A DNA stretch of 64,000 nucleotides from Nocardiopsis metallicus (GTDB lineage Bacteria; Actinomycetota; Actinomycetes; Streptosporangiales; Streptosporangiaceae), in contig NZ_JACHDO010000001.1 of the NCBI RefSeq assembly GCF_014201115.1, positions 2,976,001 to 3,040,000 on the forward strand, in the 5' to 3' direction. Each line of letters starts with the position of its first letter. Positions within the stretch are counted from its first letter, which is position 1. The notes under the pieces were generated by a model that was given only the letters and a program-made list of their open reading frames with translations, was not told the origin of the DNA and searched no databases. This document shows, piece after piece, positions 28,741-37,496 of this stretch. The position numbers and the translations under genes were made by a program.

Positions 28741-29469
28741 CTACTCGTCCTCTTCGGCGGCTTCCGCGTCCAGTGGGATCAGGCGCCACTGCTGGTGGGC
28801 GTGGCCGCCGTCCTCGCCCTGGGCGACCAGGGTGCCGTTGTCGGGTCCGCCGCCCTGGCCCTCCAGGGCCTGGCCGGTGGCGCGGTTGAGCAGGCGGACG
28901 TGGCCCGGGCCGAGCTCCACCACCCGCCAGTGCTGGTTGTGCTGGCCGGTCCTGGTGAGCAGCGCCGAACCGGGTTGGGCCTCCTCGTCGGCGGGGATCT
29001 CCAGCAGTTTGCCGCTGCCCACCCCGACGATCTCGTAGAAGTCGTCTTCCACGTGGACGAACCGCCACTGCTGGTGGCCCTCGTCGTGACGGTCCCACAG
29101 GTGGATGTGGGCGCCGTTCTGGTCGGAGCCGCCGGCGACGTCGGCGACCCGGTCGCCGTGCACGTTCTGGAGGACGTAGGTCAGCTCGGGGTCGAGCTCG
29201 GCGGGATGGGTCTCCTCTTCCTCCTCGGGCTCCTCGGGCTCCTCGGGTTCCGGTTCCTCCTCGGGGGCGCCCGGGGGCTGGACGAGGATGCCCGAGACCA
29301 CGGTCATCTCCTCGGGCTCGGCCTCGGTCTCGGCGACGAGCACCCCCGCGACGTACCCGCCGAGACCTACTACCAGGACCAGGGCGGTCGCACCGGCCAG
29401 GACCGGCCACCGGGGAACGTACGACTCCGTGGCGGCGGCTCGCGGGGCTCTGCGTCGGGACCGGGACAT
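28741..29469 (-). CDS. Membrane-anchored ricin B-type lectin protein
   Basis: A basic N-terminus and one membrane helix (VLAGATALVLVVGLGGYVAGV, about 23-43) lead to an acidic Glu/Pro spacer (residues 60-90). A beta-trefoil ricin-like domain fills the rest, with repeats HQQWRFV, NQHWRVV and HQQWRLI (the QxW marks). It probably binds polysaccharide outside the cell. No enzymatic domain is fused. Gaps of about 200 bases on each side contain nothing clear. Confidence 0.85.
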   Translation of the reverse strand: MSRSRRRAPRAAATESYVPRWPVLAGATALVLVVGLGGYVAGVLVAETEAEPEEMTVVSGILVQPPGAPEEEPEPEEPEEPEEEEETHPAELDPELTYVLQNVHGDRVADVAGGSDQNGAHIHLWDRHDEGHQQWRFVHVEDDFYEIVGVGSGKLLEIPADEEAQPGSALLTRTGQHNQHWRVVELGPGHVRLLNRATGQALEGQGGGPDNGTLVAQGEDGGHAHQQWRLIPLDAEAAEEDE

Positions 29470-29667
29470 GGCGGGGGCTCTCCTGCGGGGGACGGGGCTT
29501 CCGTGGGGCTACGGACTCGCACCATTTCACACCACTTGCCATGCTCATCGCACGTTCGGGGTTTCCTGAGGGCCCCCGTTCTCTGAGGACCTCCCTGTTT
29601 CCCGGATCGTTTTCCGGAGCCTTCCCCGCGGGTCCGGCCGCGCGCGCTCTCGATAGGCTGTGCCGCC

Positions 29668-30054
29668 ATGGAAGCCATCGGAGTGCCCTGGTTCATCGTC
29701 GTGCGCTATCTCGGCCCGCCCCTGTTCCTACTCGTGGCGGGTGGGGCGCTCCTGCTCTGGCGGCGGCCCGCCCGCTCCGGGCTGGCCTGGGCCGCGCTGG
29801 TGGTGAACCTGTTCGCGGCGGCGCTGCCCTTCCTGTGGATCGGTGCGCAGGTCCTCACCGGGCAGGCCGACCTGACGGTGATCGGCTTGGTCATGACGCT
29901 GCTGCAGCCGGGTGTGGTGGCAGTTGCCTGGCTGTTGCTCCTGCTGGCGCTGGTGTCCCAGCCGAAGATCGAGGTGGCCGTTCCCGGCGACCGGGGCGAC
30001 GGGGGCGAGGCGGACAGCGGCGAGACGGAGAGGGCGCCACAAAACGTAGGATGA
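29668..30054 (+). CDS. Small membrane protein (128 aa)
   Basis: Three hydrophobic helices (about residues 10-30, 38-60 and 67-92) and a charged, acidic tail (PGDRGDGGEADSGETERAPQ). No family recognised. It ends 6 bases before the EamA exporter in the same direction, so the two are probably cotranscribed. Confidence 0.65.
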   Translation: MEAIGVPWFIVVRYLGPPLFLLVAGGALLLWRRPARSGLAWAALVVNLFAAALPFLWIGAQVLTGQADLTVIGLVMTLLQPGVVAVAWLLLLLALVSQPKIEVAVPGDRGDGGEADSGETERAPQNVG

Positions 30055-30060
30055 CTGATC

Positions 30061-31008
30061 ATGAGATCCCGGACCGGCTCGACGAGCACCCTCTCCCCCA
30101 GCGCCGCGTTGGGGTCCCTGCCCCCGGTCTGGCTGGTGATGGTCAGCATCGTCTCCGTGCAGACCGGCGCGGGCGTGGCCAAGAACCTGTTCGACGCCCT
30201 GCCCCCGGCCGCGGTGGTGTGGCTGCGCCTGGTCACCTCGGCGGTGCTCCTGGTCCTGCTGGTACGGCCCGCGCTGAAGGCCCGCAGCCGCGCCGACTGG
30301 ATGGTGGTCATCGGCTACGGCCTCGCCCTGGCCTCGATGAACTACTTCATCTACCAGGCCTTCGCGCGCATCCCGCTCGGTATCGCGGTGACCATCGAGT
30401 ACCTGGGGCCGCTGGCCATCGCGATCCTCGGTTCGCGCCGCCGCATCGACCTGCTGTGGGCCGGACTGGCCGGGCTCGGCGTGGTCGCGCTGGGCGTGGA
30501 ATTCGCTGAACTCGACCCGGTGGGCGTGCTGTTCGCCGTACTGGCCGCCGTCGCCTGGGCCGGGTACATCCTGTTGAGCGCCGCCACCGGGCAGCGGTTC
30601 AGCGGGGCCTCCGGTCTGGCCATCGCCAGCGTGGTGGGCGTGGTGGTGATGGCTCCGGCCGGGATCGCCGAGGGCGGTGCGGCCCTGCTGGACTGGCGGC
30701 TGCTGCTGTTCGGCCTGGCCGTGGGCGTGCTCTCCTCCGTGGTGCCCTACACGCTGGAACTGAACGCGCTGCGCCGGATGCCGCCGAGGGTGTTCGGAGT
30801 GCTGATGAGCCTCCAGCCCGCGGCCGCCGCCATGGTGGGGCTGGTGCTGCTGGGCGAGCTGTTGACCCTGTGGCAGTGGTTTGCGGTGGCCTGTGTGATC
30901 ACCGCGAGCGCGGGCGCGACCCGCGGCGCGGCCAAACGCGAGGAGCGCCTTCGAGCACAGGACGGCGTCGGCCACCAGGGGCGTACGGGCGCGGGCCCGG
31001 AGGGCTGA
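30061..31008 (+). CDS. EamA/RhtA-like drug-metabolite exporter
   Basis: 315 residues with ten membrane helices arranged as two EamA repeats. GAGVAKNLFDALPPAAVVWLR at the start and EYLGPLAIAILGSRR in the middle are close to RhtA-type threonine/homoserine exporters, as is VVPYTLELNALRRMPPRVFG. Exports amino acids or similar metabolites. Start at ATG 30061, 6 bases after the preceding gene. Confidence 0.88.
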   Translation: MRSRTGSTSTLSPSAALGSLPPVWLVMVSIVSVQTGAGVAKNLFDALPPAAVVWLRLVTSAVLLVLLVRPALKARSRADWMVVIGYGLALASMNYFIYQAFARIPLGIAVTIEYLGPLAIAILGSRRRIDLLWAGLAGLGVVALGVEFAELDPVGVLFAVLAAVAWAGYILLSAATGQRFSGASGLAIASVVGVVVMAPAGIAEGGAALLDWRLLLFGLAVGVLSSVVPYTLELNALRRMPPRVFGVLMSLQPAAAAMVGLVLLGELLTLWQWFAVACVITASAGATRGAAKREERLRAQDGVGHQGRTGAGPEG

Positions 31009-31094
31009 GGTACACCCTCGGCGACAGGTGGAGCGGGTACTGGCCCGCGCGGCACCCTACCCGCTCCGGTCGCTTCAGTGGGCGTCTCAAGACG

Positions 31095-31130
31095 GCGGGA
31101 CCGCCGGAGTAGCACATCCGGCGGCCCCGC
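31095..31130. terminator. Bidirectional terminator between exporter and SulP genes
   Basis: GCGGGACCGCCGGA (31095-31108) pairs with TCCGGCGGCCCCGC (31117-31130) with a single mismatch, then a short T-rich stretch. It lies between convergent genes. Confidence 0.7.
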
Positions 31131-31146
31131 TCCTGTTTCCCGAGGT

Positions 31147-32646
31147 TCAGTGACCGCCGGCCGTGCTGCCCGTCAGCTCCTTGTGCAGGCGCTCGCTGGG
31201 CTCGTTGAGGCCGGTGATCTCCACCTGCACGCCGTGCCTGCGGAAGTGCTCCGAGACCTGGTCCAGCGCGGCCACCGCCGAGGAGTCCCACACGTGGGCC
31301 CCGGCCATGTCCACCACGACCTTGCTCAGCCCTTCCTCGGCGTAGTCGAAGCGCTGCACCAGCTCACCGGTGGAGGCGAAGAAGACCTCACCGTTGACCG
31401 AGTACACCCGGGTACCGCCCTCGGGGTCCAGGACACTGGTCACGTCGGCCTGCATGGCGGCCTTGCGGGCGAAGAGCACCATCGACACGATCACACCCAC
31501 GATCACGCCCAGGGCCAGGTTGTGGGTCCAGACCACCACGGCCACGGTGACGACCATGACCAGGGTCTCGGTCCAGGGCATGCGCTTGACCGTCTTGGGC
31601 GCGATGCTGTGCCAGTCGAAGGTCACGATCGCCACGAAGAACATGACCGCCACCAGTGCGGCGATCGGGATCATCCCGACGATGTCGCCCAGTCCCACGC
31701 ACAGGATGAGCAGGAAAACCCCGGCCAGGAAGGTCGAGATCCGGGTGCGGGCACCGGACTTGATGTTGATCATGGTCTGGCCGATCATCGCGCAGCCGGC
31801 CATACCGCCGAAGCAGCCGACCAGGATGTTGGCGATGCCCTGCCCGCGGGCCTCACGGGCGTGGTTAGAGCTGGTCTCGGTCTGGTCGTCGACGACCTTG
31901 GCGGTCATCAGCGACTCCATCAGCCCCACCAGCGCCAGGGTGATGGCGTAGGGCAGGATCAGCAGGAAGGTCTCGGCGTTGACCGGCACGTTCGGGATCA
32001 GCGGGACCGGGAACGTGTCGGGCAGCTCGCCCATGTCGCCCACGGTGCGCGCGGGGATGCCCATCGCGAGCGCGCCGACCGTCAGCACGACGATGGCCAC
32101 CAGCGGGGCAGGCACGGCCTTGGTGATCAGCGGCAGGCCGAAGATGATGGCCAGCCCGATCGCGACCATCGCGTAGATGGGCACTCCGACCCCGGCCAGG
32201 TGCGGCAGTTGGGCCAGGAAGATGAGGATGGCCAGGGCGTTGATGAACCCGGTCATCACGCTGGGCGGTACGAACCGCATCAGCTTGGACACGCCCAGCA
32301 GGCCCAGAACGATCTGGATCACACCGGCCATGAGGGTGGCCGCGATGAGGTAGTCGACCCCGTACTCGATGGACAGGGGCGCGGCCACCAGGGCCATGGC
32401 ACCGGTGGCGGCGGAGATCATCGCCGGACGCCCGCCCAGGAAGGCGATGGACACGGCCATGACGAAGGAGGCGTACAGGCCCACCCGGGGGTCGACACCG
32501 GCGATCAGGGAGAAGGCGATCGCCTCGGGGATCAGCGCCAGGGCCACGACCAGTCCGGCCATGACGTCAGCGCGGATCTGGGCCGCGCTGGGGATCTTGG
32601 ACTTCAGCGACCCTCGGCGGGTCTTCAACAGACTCATGGAACCCAT
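31147..32646 (-). CDS. SulP family anion transporter with STAS domain
   Basis: Inner-membrane transporter of sulfate, bicarbonate or similar anions. The membrane part begins IRADVMAGLVVALALIPEAI and contains the SulP signature near GVDPRVGLYASF. A STAS domain closes the protein (VVVDMAGAHVWDSSAVAAL). Start at 32646 (MGSMSLL) or 32637 (MSLL); the open frame upstream contains a repeated PDVNNA peptide that really reflects two DNA repeats, so it is unlikely to be coding. No carbonic anhydrase is fused. Confidence 0.92.
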   Translation of the reverse strand: MGSMSLLKTRRGSLKSKIPSAAQIRADVMAGLVVALALIPEAIAFSLIAGVDPRVGLYASFVMAVSIAFLGGRPAMISAATGAMALVAAPLSIEYGVDYLIAATLMAGVIQIVLGLLGVSKLMRFVPPSVMTGFINALAILIFLAQLPHLAGVGVPIYAMVAIGLAIIFGLPLITKAVPAPLVAIVVLTVGALAMGIPARTVGDMGELPDTFPVPLIPNVPVNAETFLLILPYAITLALVGLMESLMTAKVVDDQTETSSNHAREARGQGIANILVGCFGGMAGCAMIGQTMINIKSGARTRISTFLAGVFLLILCVGLGDIVGMIPIAALVAVMFFVAIVTFDWHSIAPKTVKRMPWTETLVMVVTVAVVVWTHNLALGVIVGVIVSMVLFARKAAMQADVTSVLDPEGGTRVYSVNGEVFFASTGELVQRFDYAEEGLSKVVVDMAGAHVWDSSAVAALDQVSEHFRRHGVQVEITGLNEPSERLHKELTGSTAGGH

Positions 32647-32674
32647 CTGGTCCGGGCAGCCCGCGTCGAGGACC

Positions 32675-32714
32675 GCGTTGTTCACGTCAGGAGATGCGTT
32701 GTTCACGTCAGGAG
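32675..32714. repeat. Two direct repeats upstream of the SulP gene
   Basis: GCGTTGTTCACGTCAGGAG occurs at 32675-32693 and again, identical, at 32696-32714. The 21-base period is two helical turns, so both face the same side of the DNA. They lie 30-70 bases before the SulP start and look like a tandem operator or activator site. Confidence 0.55.
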
Positions 32715-32904
32715 GTACGGCGACGGCGCGGGGGCGCCGCTGAACCCGGCGCGGGGCCGCGGCGGGGCACCCGGGTCTGCGGTGCGGCACCGATGGTGCC
32801 CCGGAGCGCGGCTTCGTCGCCGCGTGCCCGGTTTCGTCCCCGAAGGCGAGCCGGGAGGCATGCGGAGGTTCGGGCTCGGTGCACGGGACCAACCCGAGCC
32901 AAAC

Positions 32905-32920
32905 TTACAGTTACGTGAGG
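32905..32920. promoter_or_regulatory. MerR-type operator candidate
   Basis: CTTACAGTTACGTGAG has CTTAC/CTCAC half-sites meeting around AGTTAC, like operators of small MerR regulators. It lies between the SulP gene and the MerR gene, in a 560-base gap (32647-33207) that otherwise shows no gene. A promoter toward SulP on the minus strand is likely here. Confidence 0.4.
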
Positions 32921-33207
32921 GTTGGAATCACGCAGAGCGACTGAGACAACCATCACAGGCAGCGGAGGCCGCCGTACCCAGGCGGCCCAGCAAGGCAGAA
33001 CACCCGGACCTGGAACCGCCTGCGCAGGAGGTCGCGACGGCGCGCAGAGCAGAATCCCCGGTCAGCTTCGGCTTACCGTCGCCAGCGCTGGCGCGGGCGG
33101 CGAGCACGAGGATCCGCTACCTCTCCGCCTCCCGGATGACCTGCGCATCCTGCCCTCCCATGACCGGTAACAGCGTCGTGACGGCCGCTCCTGACGGGTA
33201 CCGGGCC

Positions 33208-33615
33208 TCAGACGGGGGTGTTGGCCCTGGCTCGTTGCTCACGCAGTCGCCCGGCGAACTCCTCGGCCATGGCAAGCTGCTTCCGCAGGGCGTGACAACG
33301 GGCGACGACAGCCGCTTCGAAGGCGTCGAGCCGCTCGCTCAGGGCTTCCCGGTCTTGGGCCGGGGTCTGCGCAGCTCCCAGCCGGTCGAAGGTCTCCAGC
33401 AGTTCGCGGGTCTCCTCCAGGCTGAACTCCAACGGCTTCATCCGCTTGATGAGGTTGAGCCGGTCCACGTCCTCCTGGGTGTAGAGACGAAAGCCCCCAC
33501 GCGATCGAGCCGAGGGTTCGACCAGACCGACCTCACCGTAGTAGCGGATGGTCCTCAGGGACAGGCCAGTACGTTCGGCCACCTCACCGATCTGCATGTG
33601 GCCCGGTTCGGGCAT
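33208..33615 (-). CDS. MerR family transcriptional regulator
   Basis: 135 residues: winged HTH MQIGEVAERTGLSLRTIRYY, then the wing RGGFRLYTQEDVDRLNLIKR and a long dimerisation helix (ALSERLDAFEAAVVARCHAL). No effector domain and only one cysteine, so it is not a metal sensor of the MerR/CueR type. The start at 33615 has AGAAGGGG 7 bases before it. It is the nearest regulator to the SulP gene, in the same orientation. Confidence 0.88.
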   Translation of the reverse strand: MPEPGHMQIGEVAERTGLSLRTIRYYGEVGLVEPSARSRGGFRLYTQEDVDRLNLIKRMKPLEFSLEETRELLETFDRLGAAQTPAQDREALSERLDAFEAAVVARCHALRKQLAMAEEFAGRLREQRARANTPV

Positions 33616-34029
33616 CGAGGCACCCCTTCTCATTGACTCCACACAGACGTCGGGATCGTTCGCGTGGTGTTTGGCAGCCGAAGGCGCAATGTTAGTGCGC
33701 TCCCGCACCTGAAGGATGGCATGCCACGTGCGGCGGTCCACGCCGAGAGGGACAGGGGGTTCCTGCGCGAGAACGCGGGCCGAACTTCGAGGGAGGTGAA
33801 GGTTGAAGGTGGGTTCCTGCGCGCCCCGGTCCGCGACCGGACCAAGGAGCGAACGGGACTGGACAACGGGACACCATGGCTCCGCCTCCCCGACCATCAG
33901 CTGGGCAGCACAACGCCACAGGGCGGGCAAACCTCGCGCGGGTCGCGTTTCCCCCCGCCCGGGTCAGGCAATCGTTGCCTGCGGGACGGCCGACCCATTC
34001 CTGAGCACTCGCATTCGAAGGGAACACCC
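33616..34029. other. Intergenic region, no gene seen
   Basis: 414 bases between the MerR gene and the small secreted peptide. Frames on both strands are Pro/Arg-rich shadows. One palindrome, GCGCA-N7-TGCGC (33684-33700), may be an operator of the MerR gene. The promoter of the secreted peptide should lie near 33950-34010. Confidence 0.5.
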
Positions 34030-34218
34030 ATGCGTATCGCCGCCAAGCTCGCCCTGACCCTGTTCTTCACCGCCAGCCTGCTCGGGCTGGGGGCCGGGGC
34101 CGCTTCCGCCGGCACGTCGGTCTACCAGCAGTGTGTCCAGGAGCAGCAGTCCCTCGGTCTGCTCAACCTCAACCTGAACCTGCTCAACCAGTGCATCGCG
34201 CAGAACAGCGGCTGGTAG
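34030..34218 (+). CDS. Small secreted peptide (62 aa)
   Basis: GAAGGGA precedes the ATG. A typical Sec signal peptide (MRIAAKLALTLFFTASLLGL, then GAGAASA) would leave a mature peptide of about 35 residues: a Cys, a repeat-like LLNLNLNLLNQC, and a C-terminal NSGW. The two cysteines could form a disulfide. The amphipathic NLNLNL strand suggests a surface-active or amyloid-like peptide, as chaplins and rodlins are, but the sequence is not a chaplin. A very strong hairpin follows. Confidence 0.75.
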   Translation: MRIAAKLALTLFFTASLLGLGAGAASAGTSVYQQCVQEQQSLGLLNLNLNLLNQCIAQNSGW

Positions 34219-34249
34219 GAAGAGCAGCCTGGCCGAACGGCCCGGCCGA

Positions 34250-34279
34250 GGGGGTCCCGGAGCGCGCTCCGGGACCCCC
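34250..34279 (+). terminator. Strong hairpin terminator
   Basis: GGGGGTCCCGGAGC pairs perfectly with GCTCCGGGACCCCC around a 2-base centre, 31 bases after the secreted-peptide stop. No T-run. Confidence 0.75.
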
Positions 34280-34355
34280 TCCCGCGTTCGGAGCGGGTGT
34301 CGTCCTCGCAGGTGGCGACGTGTGGCAGGGGCGCGTCAGGGAACGGCCGCGCGTG

Positions 34356-34372
34356 TACTACAGTCTGTCGTA
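34356..34372 (+). promoter_or_regulatory. Promoter/operator of ctaA with BlaI-like palindrome
   Basis: TACTACA-GTC-TGTCGTA (6 of 7 arm pairs) ends on the A of the ctaA ATG. TACAGT within it stands 7 bases before the start codon, as a -10 element would for a leaderless mRNA. Nearly the same 17 bases lie upstream of ctaB. Confidence 0.5.
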
Positions 34373-35574
34373 TGTTTGCATCCCCGACCTCCGCGGCGAC
34401 GGTCACCCACGCTCTCTCACCGCTCGCTGCGGACGAATTCGAGGACATCGTGCTCCTCGGCGTCCCCTTCTGGGGTTGGCAGATCGCCCTGGCCGCCGTG
34501 GGCGTCCTGGCCCTGGTCCTGCTGGCCCGCAGTATCTGGAACCCGACCCAGAAGTCGCTGCGCGTCTGGGCGCTGGGCAACATCGCCGTCAACGCCGGGA
34601 TCGCCGTCACCGGCGCGACCGTGCGAGTCACCTCCTCGGGCCTGGGATGCTCCGAGTGGCCGCAGTGCACCCCGGACAGCTTCGTACCGATCGACACCGG
34701 GCACGCCGCCTTCAACGCCGCCATCGAGTTCGGCAACCGCACGCTGACCTTCCTGGTCCTGGCGGTCGGCGTGATCACGCTCATCGCCGTCGCCCGCATG
34801 ATCCCGCGCCGACGCGACCTCTTCGTCATGGCGGCGATCATCCCGTTCGGTGTCATGGGTCAGGCCGTGGTCGGCGGCATCACCGTCTGGAGCAACCTGC
34901 ACCCGGCCGCGGTGGCCACCCACTTCCTGCTGTCCATGGTGATGGTCTTCATCACCGTGGCGCTGTACGTGCGCCTGCAGGAGCCCGAGGGCAAGCCCCA
35001 GCTGGCCGCGGGTCCCATGCTGCACGCGGTGAGCATCGGCCTGGTCGTGGTGGGCTTCCTGCTCCTGGTCGCCGGGACCGTGGTCACCGGCACCGGACCG
35101 CACGGCGGTGACGCCGCGGCCCCGCGCTGGGACCTGGACCTTCCCGCGATCACCCGGGTGCACTCGGTACTGGCCTGGCTCACCCTGCTGGGCAGTGTCA
35201 TGGCGACCGCGATCGCCTTCCGCGGCGGCGCCTCCCGGATCGTGCGCACCAGCAGTGCGGCGCTGCTGGTGCTCGTACTCCTCCAGGGGGTCCTGGGCTA
35301 CACCCAGGACGCGCTGGAACTGCCCGAGGCCCTCGTGGTGCTGCACGTGCTCGGCTCCGCGCTCACCTGGATCGCGATCGCCCGCCTGTACTTCGCCACC
35401 ACGCGCCTGGTCCCCGGCGGTGACAAGCCCGGCGAGGAGACCGGTACCGAACCCGGTGACGAGCCGGGGGCGGAGCTCACTTCGGCGGCTGACCGTGGCG
35501 GGGAACGTAGTTCCGCGGAGCCCTCCGCTGGGTCTGCTGAATCTGGGCCTGCTGAGACCTCGCCTGGGCGATGA
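34372..35574 (+). CDS. ctaA: Heme A synthase (CtaA/Cox15)
   Basis: Oxidises heme O to heme A for aa3-type cytochrome oxidase, in the membrane. About eight helices in two four-helix halves; GATVRVTSSGLGCSEWPQCT holds the paired cysteines of the actinobacterial/Bacillus-type enzyme. Heme-ligand histidines appear in DTGHAAFNAAIEFGNR, PAAVATHFLLSM, ITRVHSVLAW and LVVLHVLGSA. Start ATG 34372, with no ribosome site, fits a leaderless message. The acidic tail (about 50 residues) is unusually long and overlaps the convergent protease gene by 98 bases. Confidence 0.93.
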   Translation: MFASPTSAATVTHALSPLAADEFEDIVLLGVPFWGWQIALAAVGVLALVLLARSIWNPTQKSLRVWALGNIAVNAGIAVTGATVRVTSSGLGCSEWPQCTPDSFVPIDTGHAAFNAAIEFGNRTLTFLVLAVGVITLIAVARMIPRRRDLFVMAAIIPFGVMGQAVVGGITVWSNLHPAAVATHFLLSMVMVFITVALYVRLQEPEGKPQLAAGPMLHAVSIGLVVVGFLLLVAGTVVTGTGPHGGDAAAPRWDLDLPAITRVHSVLAWLTLLGSVMATAIAFRGGASRIVRTSSAALLVLVLLQGVLGYTQDALELPEALVVLHVLGSALTWIAIARLYFATTRLVPGGDKPGEETGTEPGDEPGAELTSAADRGGERSSAEPSAGSAESGPAETSPGR

Positions 35575-36802
35575 CGTGCGCGAAGTCGGCTCGGCGCATG
35601 AAGCCCGAGTCGGTGGGGTTCTCCGCCCAGCCAGGGGTCACCGGCTGGGGCAGGCGCCCGAGGAAGGTGTCCCGGGCCACGTGCATCAACGCCAGGAACG
35701 AGTCCCGGTTGACCTTCCAGTTCTCCCGGGACACACCCGCGTCGAGCTTCTGGTGCAGGAGCGCGAGCTCGGTCGCGGCCAGCTGGTAGTCCTTCATCGC
35801 GGCGCGACCCCTCGTGCCCGCGTTGCGTGAGGCCCACTCGCGGGCCTGGCGCCTGGCCGTCATCGAACTGAGCATGGTGATGTCGGCCGGGGTGACCAGG
35901 CCCGTGGAGATGTAGGGCGGCAGGTAGCGGTCGATCGCCGCCACCTGGCTGCGGCGGTCCCGGGCCGCGATCGCCAGGATGCCGAGCAGCACCACGAACA
36001 GCACCAGGTAGGCCACGCCCAGGCCGGTCCAGCCGTAGTAGGTGGACGCGTTCCACATACCGTGCAGCAGGACCGCCGCCACCCAACCGCCGAACGGCGC
36101 CAGGAACCGGAAGCGGCCGGTGCGCATGGCGGCGTAGGCCACCCCGAGGCCGATCATCGCGGTGTAGAGCGGGTGGCCGAACGGCGCGATCAGCCCTCGG
36201 ATGGCGAAGGTGGCGACGAGCGTGCCGTCGAAGAAGGCACTGAGGAAGTAGAGGATGTTCTCGGTGAAGGCGAAGCCGGTCGCCACCATTCCGGCGTAGA
36301 CCACACCGTCGGTGAAGGTGTCGATCTCGTGGCGGCGCCGCCACAGCAGGATGAGCAGGACCATGCCCTTGGCGCTCTCCTCCACCACCGGTGCCACCAG
36401 CGACGTACTCAGGAAGTCGGCCACGCCGTCACCGAACACCGGTTCCGTGAGGTAGGCCAGCCCCCAGCTGTTGAGCAGGAACGAGGCGAGGACCGCCACC
36501 CCGGCGCCCCAGACGAAGGCGAAGAACAGCACCCAGCCGGGTTCGGGTTCGAGGCGGTCGAGCATCAGGATGAGCGGCACGAGGATGGCGACCGGGATGA
36601 TCGCGGTGACCACGCTGACGAAGAAGCCCGTCGCCCCGTCGATCCCGGCCGCCGTTCCCCCGGCGATCGCCAGCAGCCACAGGTACCCGAGCATGCCGAG
36701 CATGCACACCACGCTGACGGTGGTGCCCAGGATGAGGGTCAGGGAGTAGCGGGAGCGGCGTCCTTGCAGGATCGCCTTGCTGTCGAGTCGGGGCATGAGC
36801 AC
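35477..36802 (-). CDS. PrsW-family intramembrane metalloprotease-like protein
   Basis: 441 residues with about nine helices. Motifs of the PrsW/CPBP-like clan are present: EESAK (141-145), FTEN (179-182), FGHP with His210 and LLHGMWN with His247. Members cleave membrane-bound anti-sigma factors, though many actinobacterial copies have unknown targets. A soluble C-terminal domain of about 160 residues follows the membrane part. Its 3' end overlaps ctaA. Confidence 0.85.
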   Translation of the reverse strand: MLMPRLDSKAILQGRRSRYSLTLILGTTVSVVCMLGMLGYLWLLAIAGGTAAGIDGATGFFVSVVTAIIPVAILVPLILMLDRLEPEPGWVLFFAFVWGAGVAVLASFLLNSWGLAYLTEPVFGDGVADFLSTSLVAPVVEESAKGMVLLILLWRRRHEIDTFTDGVVYAGMVATGFAFTENILYFLSAFFDGTLVATFAIRGLIAPFGHPLYTAMIGLGVAYAAMRTGRFRFLAPFGGWVAAVLLHGMWNASTYYGWTGLGVAYLVLFVVLLGILAIAARDRRSQVAAIDRYLPPYISTGLVTPADITMLSSMTARRQAREWASRNAGTRGRAAMKDYQLAATELALLHQKLDAGVSRENWKVNRDSFLALMHVARDTFLGRLPQPVTPGWAENPTDSGFMRRADFAHVIAQARSQQAQIQQTQRRAPRNYVPRHGQPPK

Positions 36803-36991
36803 AGATCGTAGCGGTTCAGCGGGCCTGCGGCAGCGCCCGCGGTCGTGGTCGCGGCGCTACCGGAGCCGTGGTGGCCGCGGGGTGTGAGCCGCGGTTTCGG
36901 CGACGCGCGGGAGCTTCGCTGACTCCCTGTCCCGGCCGGGGCCGGTGCGCGAGAATCTGATGTGTCGCCCGCCACGGAGAAAGGCCGCACC

Positions 36992-37417
36992 ATGGATCCG
37001 AACACGACCGCCGAGCGCACCCGAAACCCGACCTGGCTCCTGCTCCTGCGCATCGCGGTGGGGGCCAGCCTGGCCGCGCTCCTGTGGGAGTTCGTCACGG
37101 CGGGGCAGCTGATCACGTACAACATGGACGCATTGCCACTGCACTACGGCGGCGCCTTCGCGGTGCACGCGGCCTCGGGGGTGCAGCTGCTGGCCGCGAT
37201 CCTGGTCTGGCGCCTGCCCGGGGCTGGCTCGCCCGGCGGCCCCGGGCACGACCGGCTGGTGGCCGTGGTGAGTCTGCTGGCGTTCGTGGTGGGCTTCCCG
37301 CAGGCAGCCGTGGGCACCTACGGACCGCTCCAGGCGCACGTGCCGCTGGCGATGCTGCTGGTGGCGCTGGTCGTGTGGTCGGCGGTTCTGGTCTTCAGCC
37401 GACGCCGCACCGGATAA
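36992..37417 (+). CDS. Small membrane protein (141 aa)
   Basis: Four hydrophobic helices (from LLLLRIAVGASLAALLWEF to LAMLLVALVVWSAVLVF). No conserved motif recognised. Start ATG 36992 is preferred, with GGAG upstream; a GTG at 36962 is possible. It lies between the PrsW-like gene and ctaB, convergent with ctaB. Confidence 0.65.
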   Translation: MDPNTTAERTRNPTWLLLLRIAVGASLAALLWEFVTAGQLITYNMDALPLHYGGAFAVHAASGVQLLAAILVWRLPGAGSPGGPGHDRLVAVVSLLAFVVGFPQAAVGTYGPLQAHVPLAMLLVALVVWSAVLVFSRRRTG

Positions 37418-37437
37418 GGACGACCCGCGCTCCCGCG

Positions 37438-37470
37438 CGGCGGCGCTCCCTCGCGCAAGGAGCGCCGCCG
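37438..37470. terminator. Terminator between convergent genes
   Basis: CGGCGGCGCTCC pairs with GGAGCGCCGCCG around CTCGCGCAA, between the small membrane protein and ctaB. Confidence 0.7.
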
Positions 37471-37496
37471 CCGGTTTCGTACCCCCCCGGGCGCCG

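Noticed and set aside
31078..33636. 852-codon open frame antisense to the SulP gene
   Set aside because: His/Asp/Gly-rich shadow; the opposite strand codes a complete SulP transporter.
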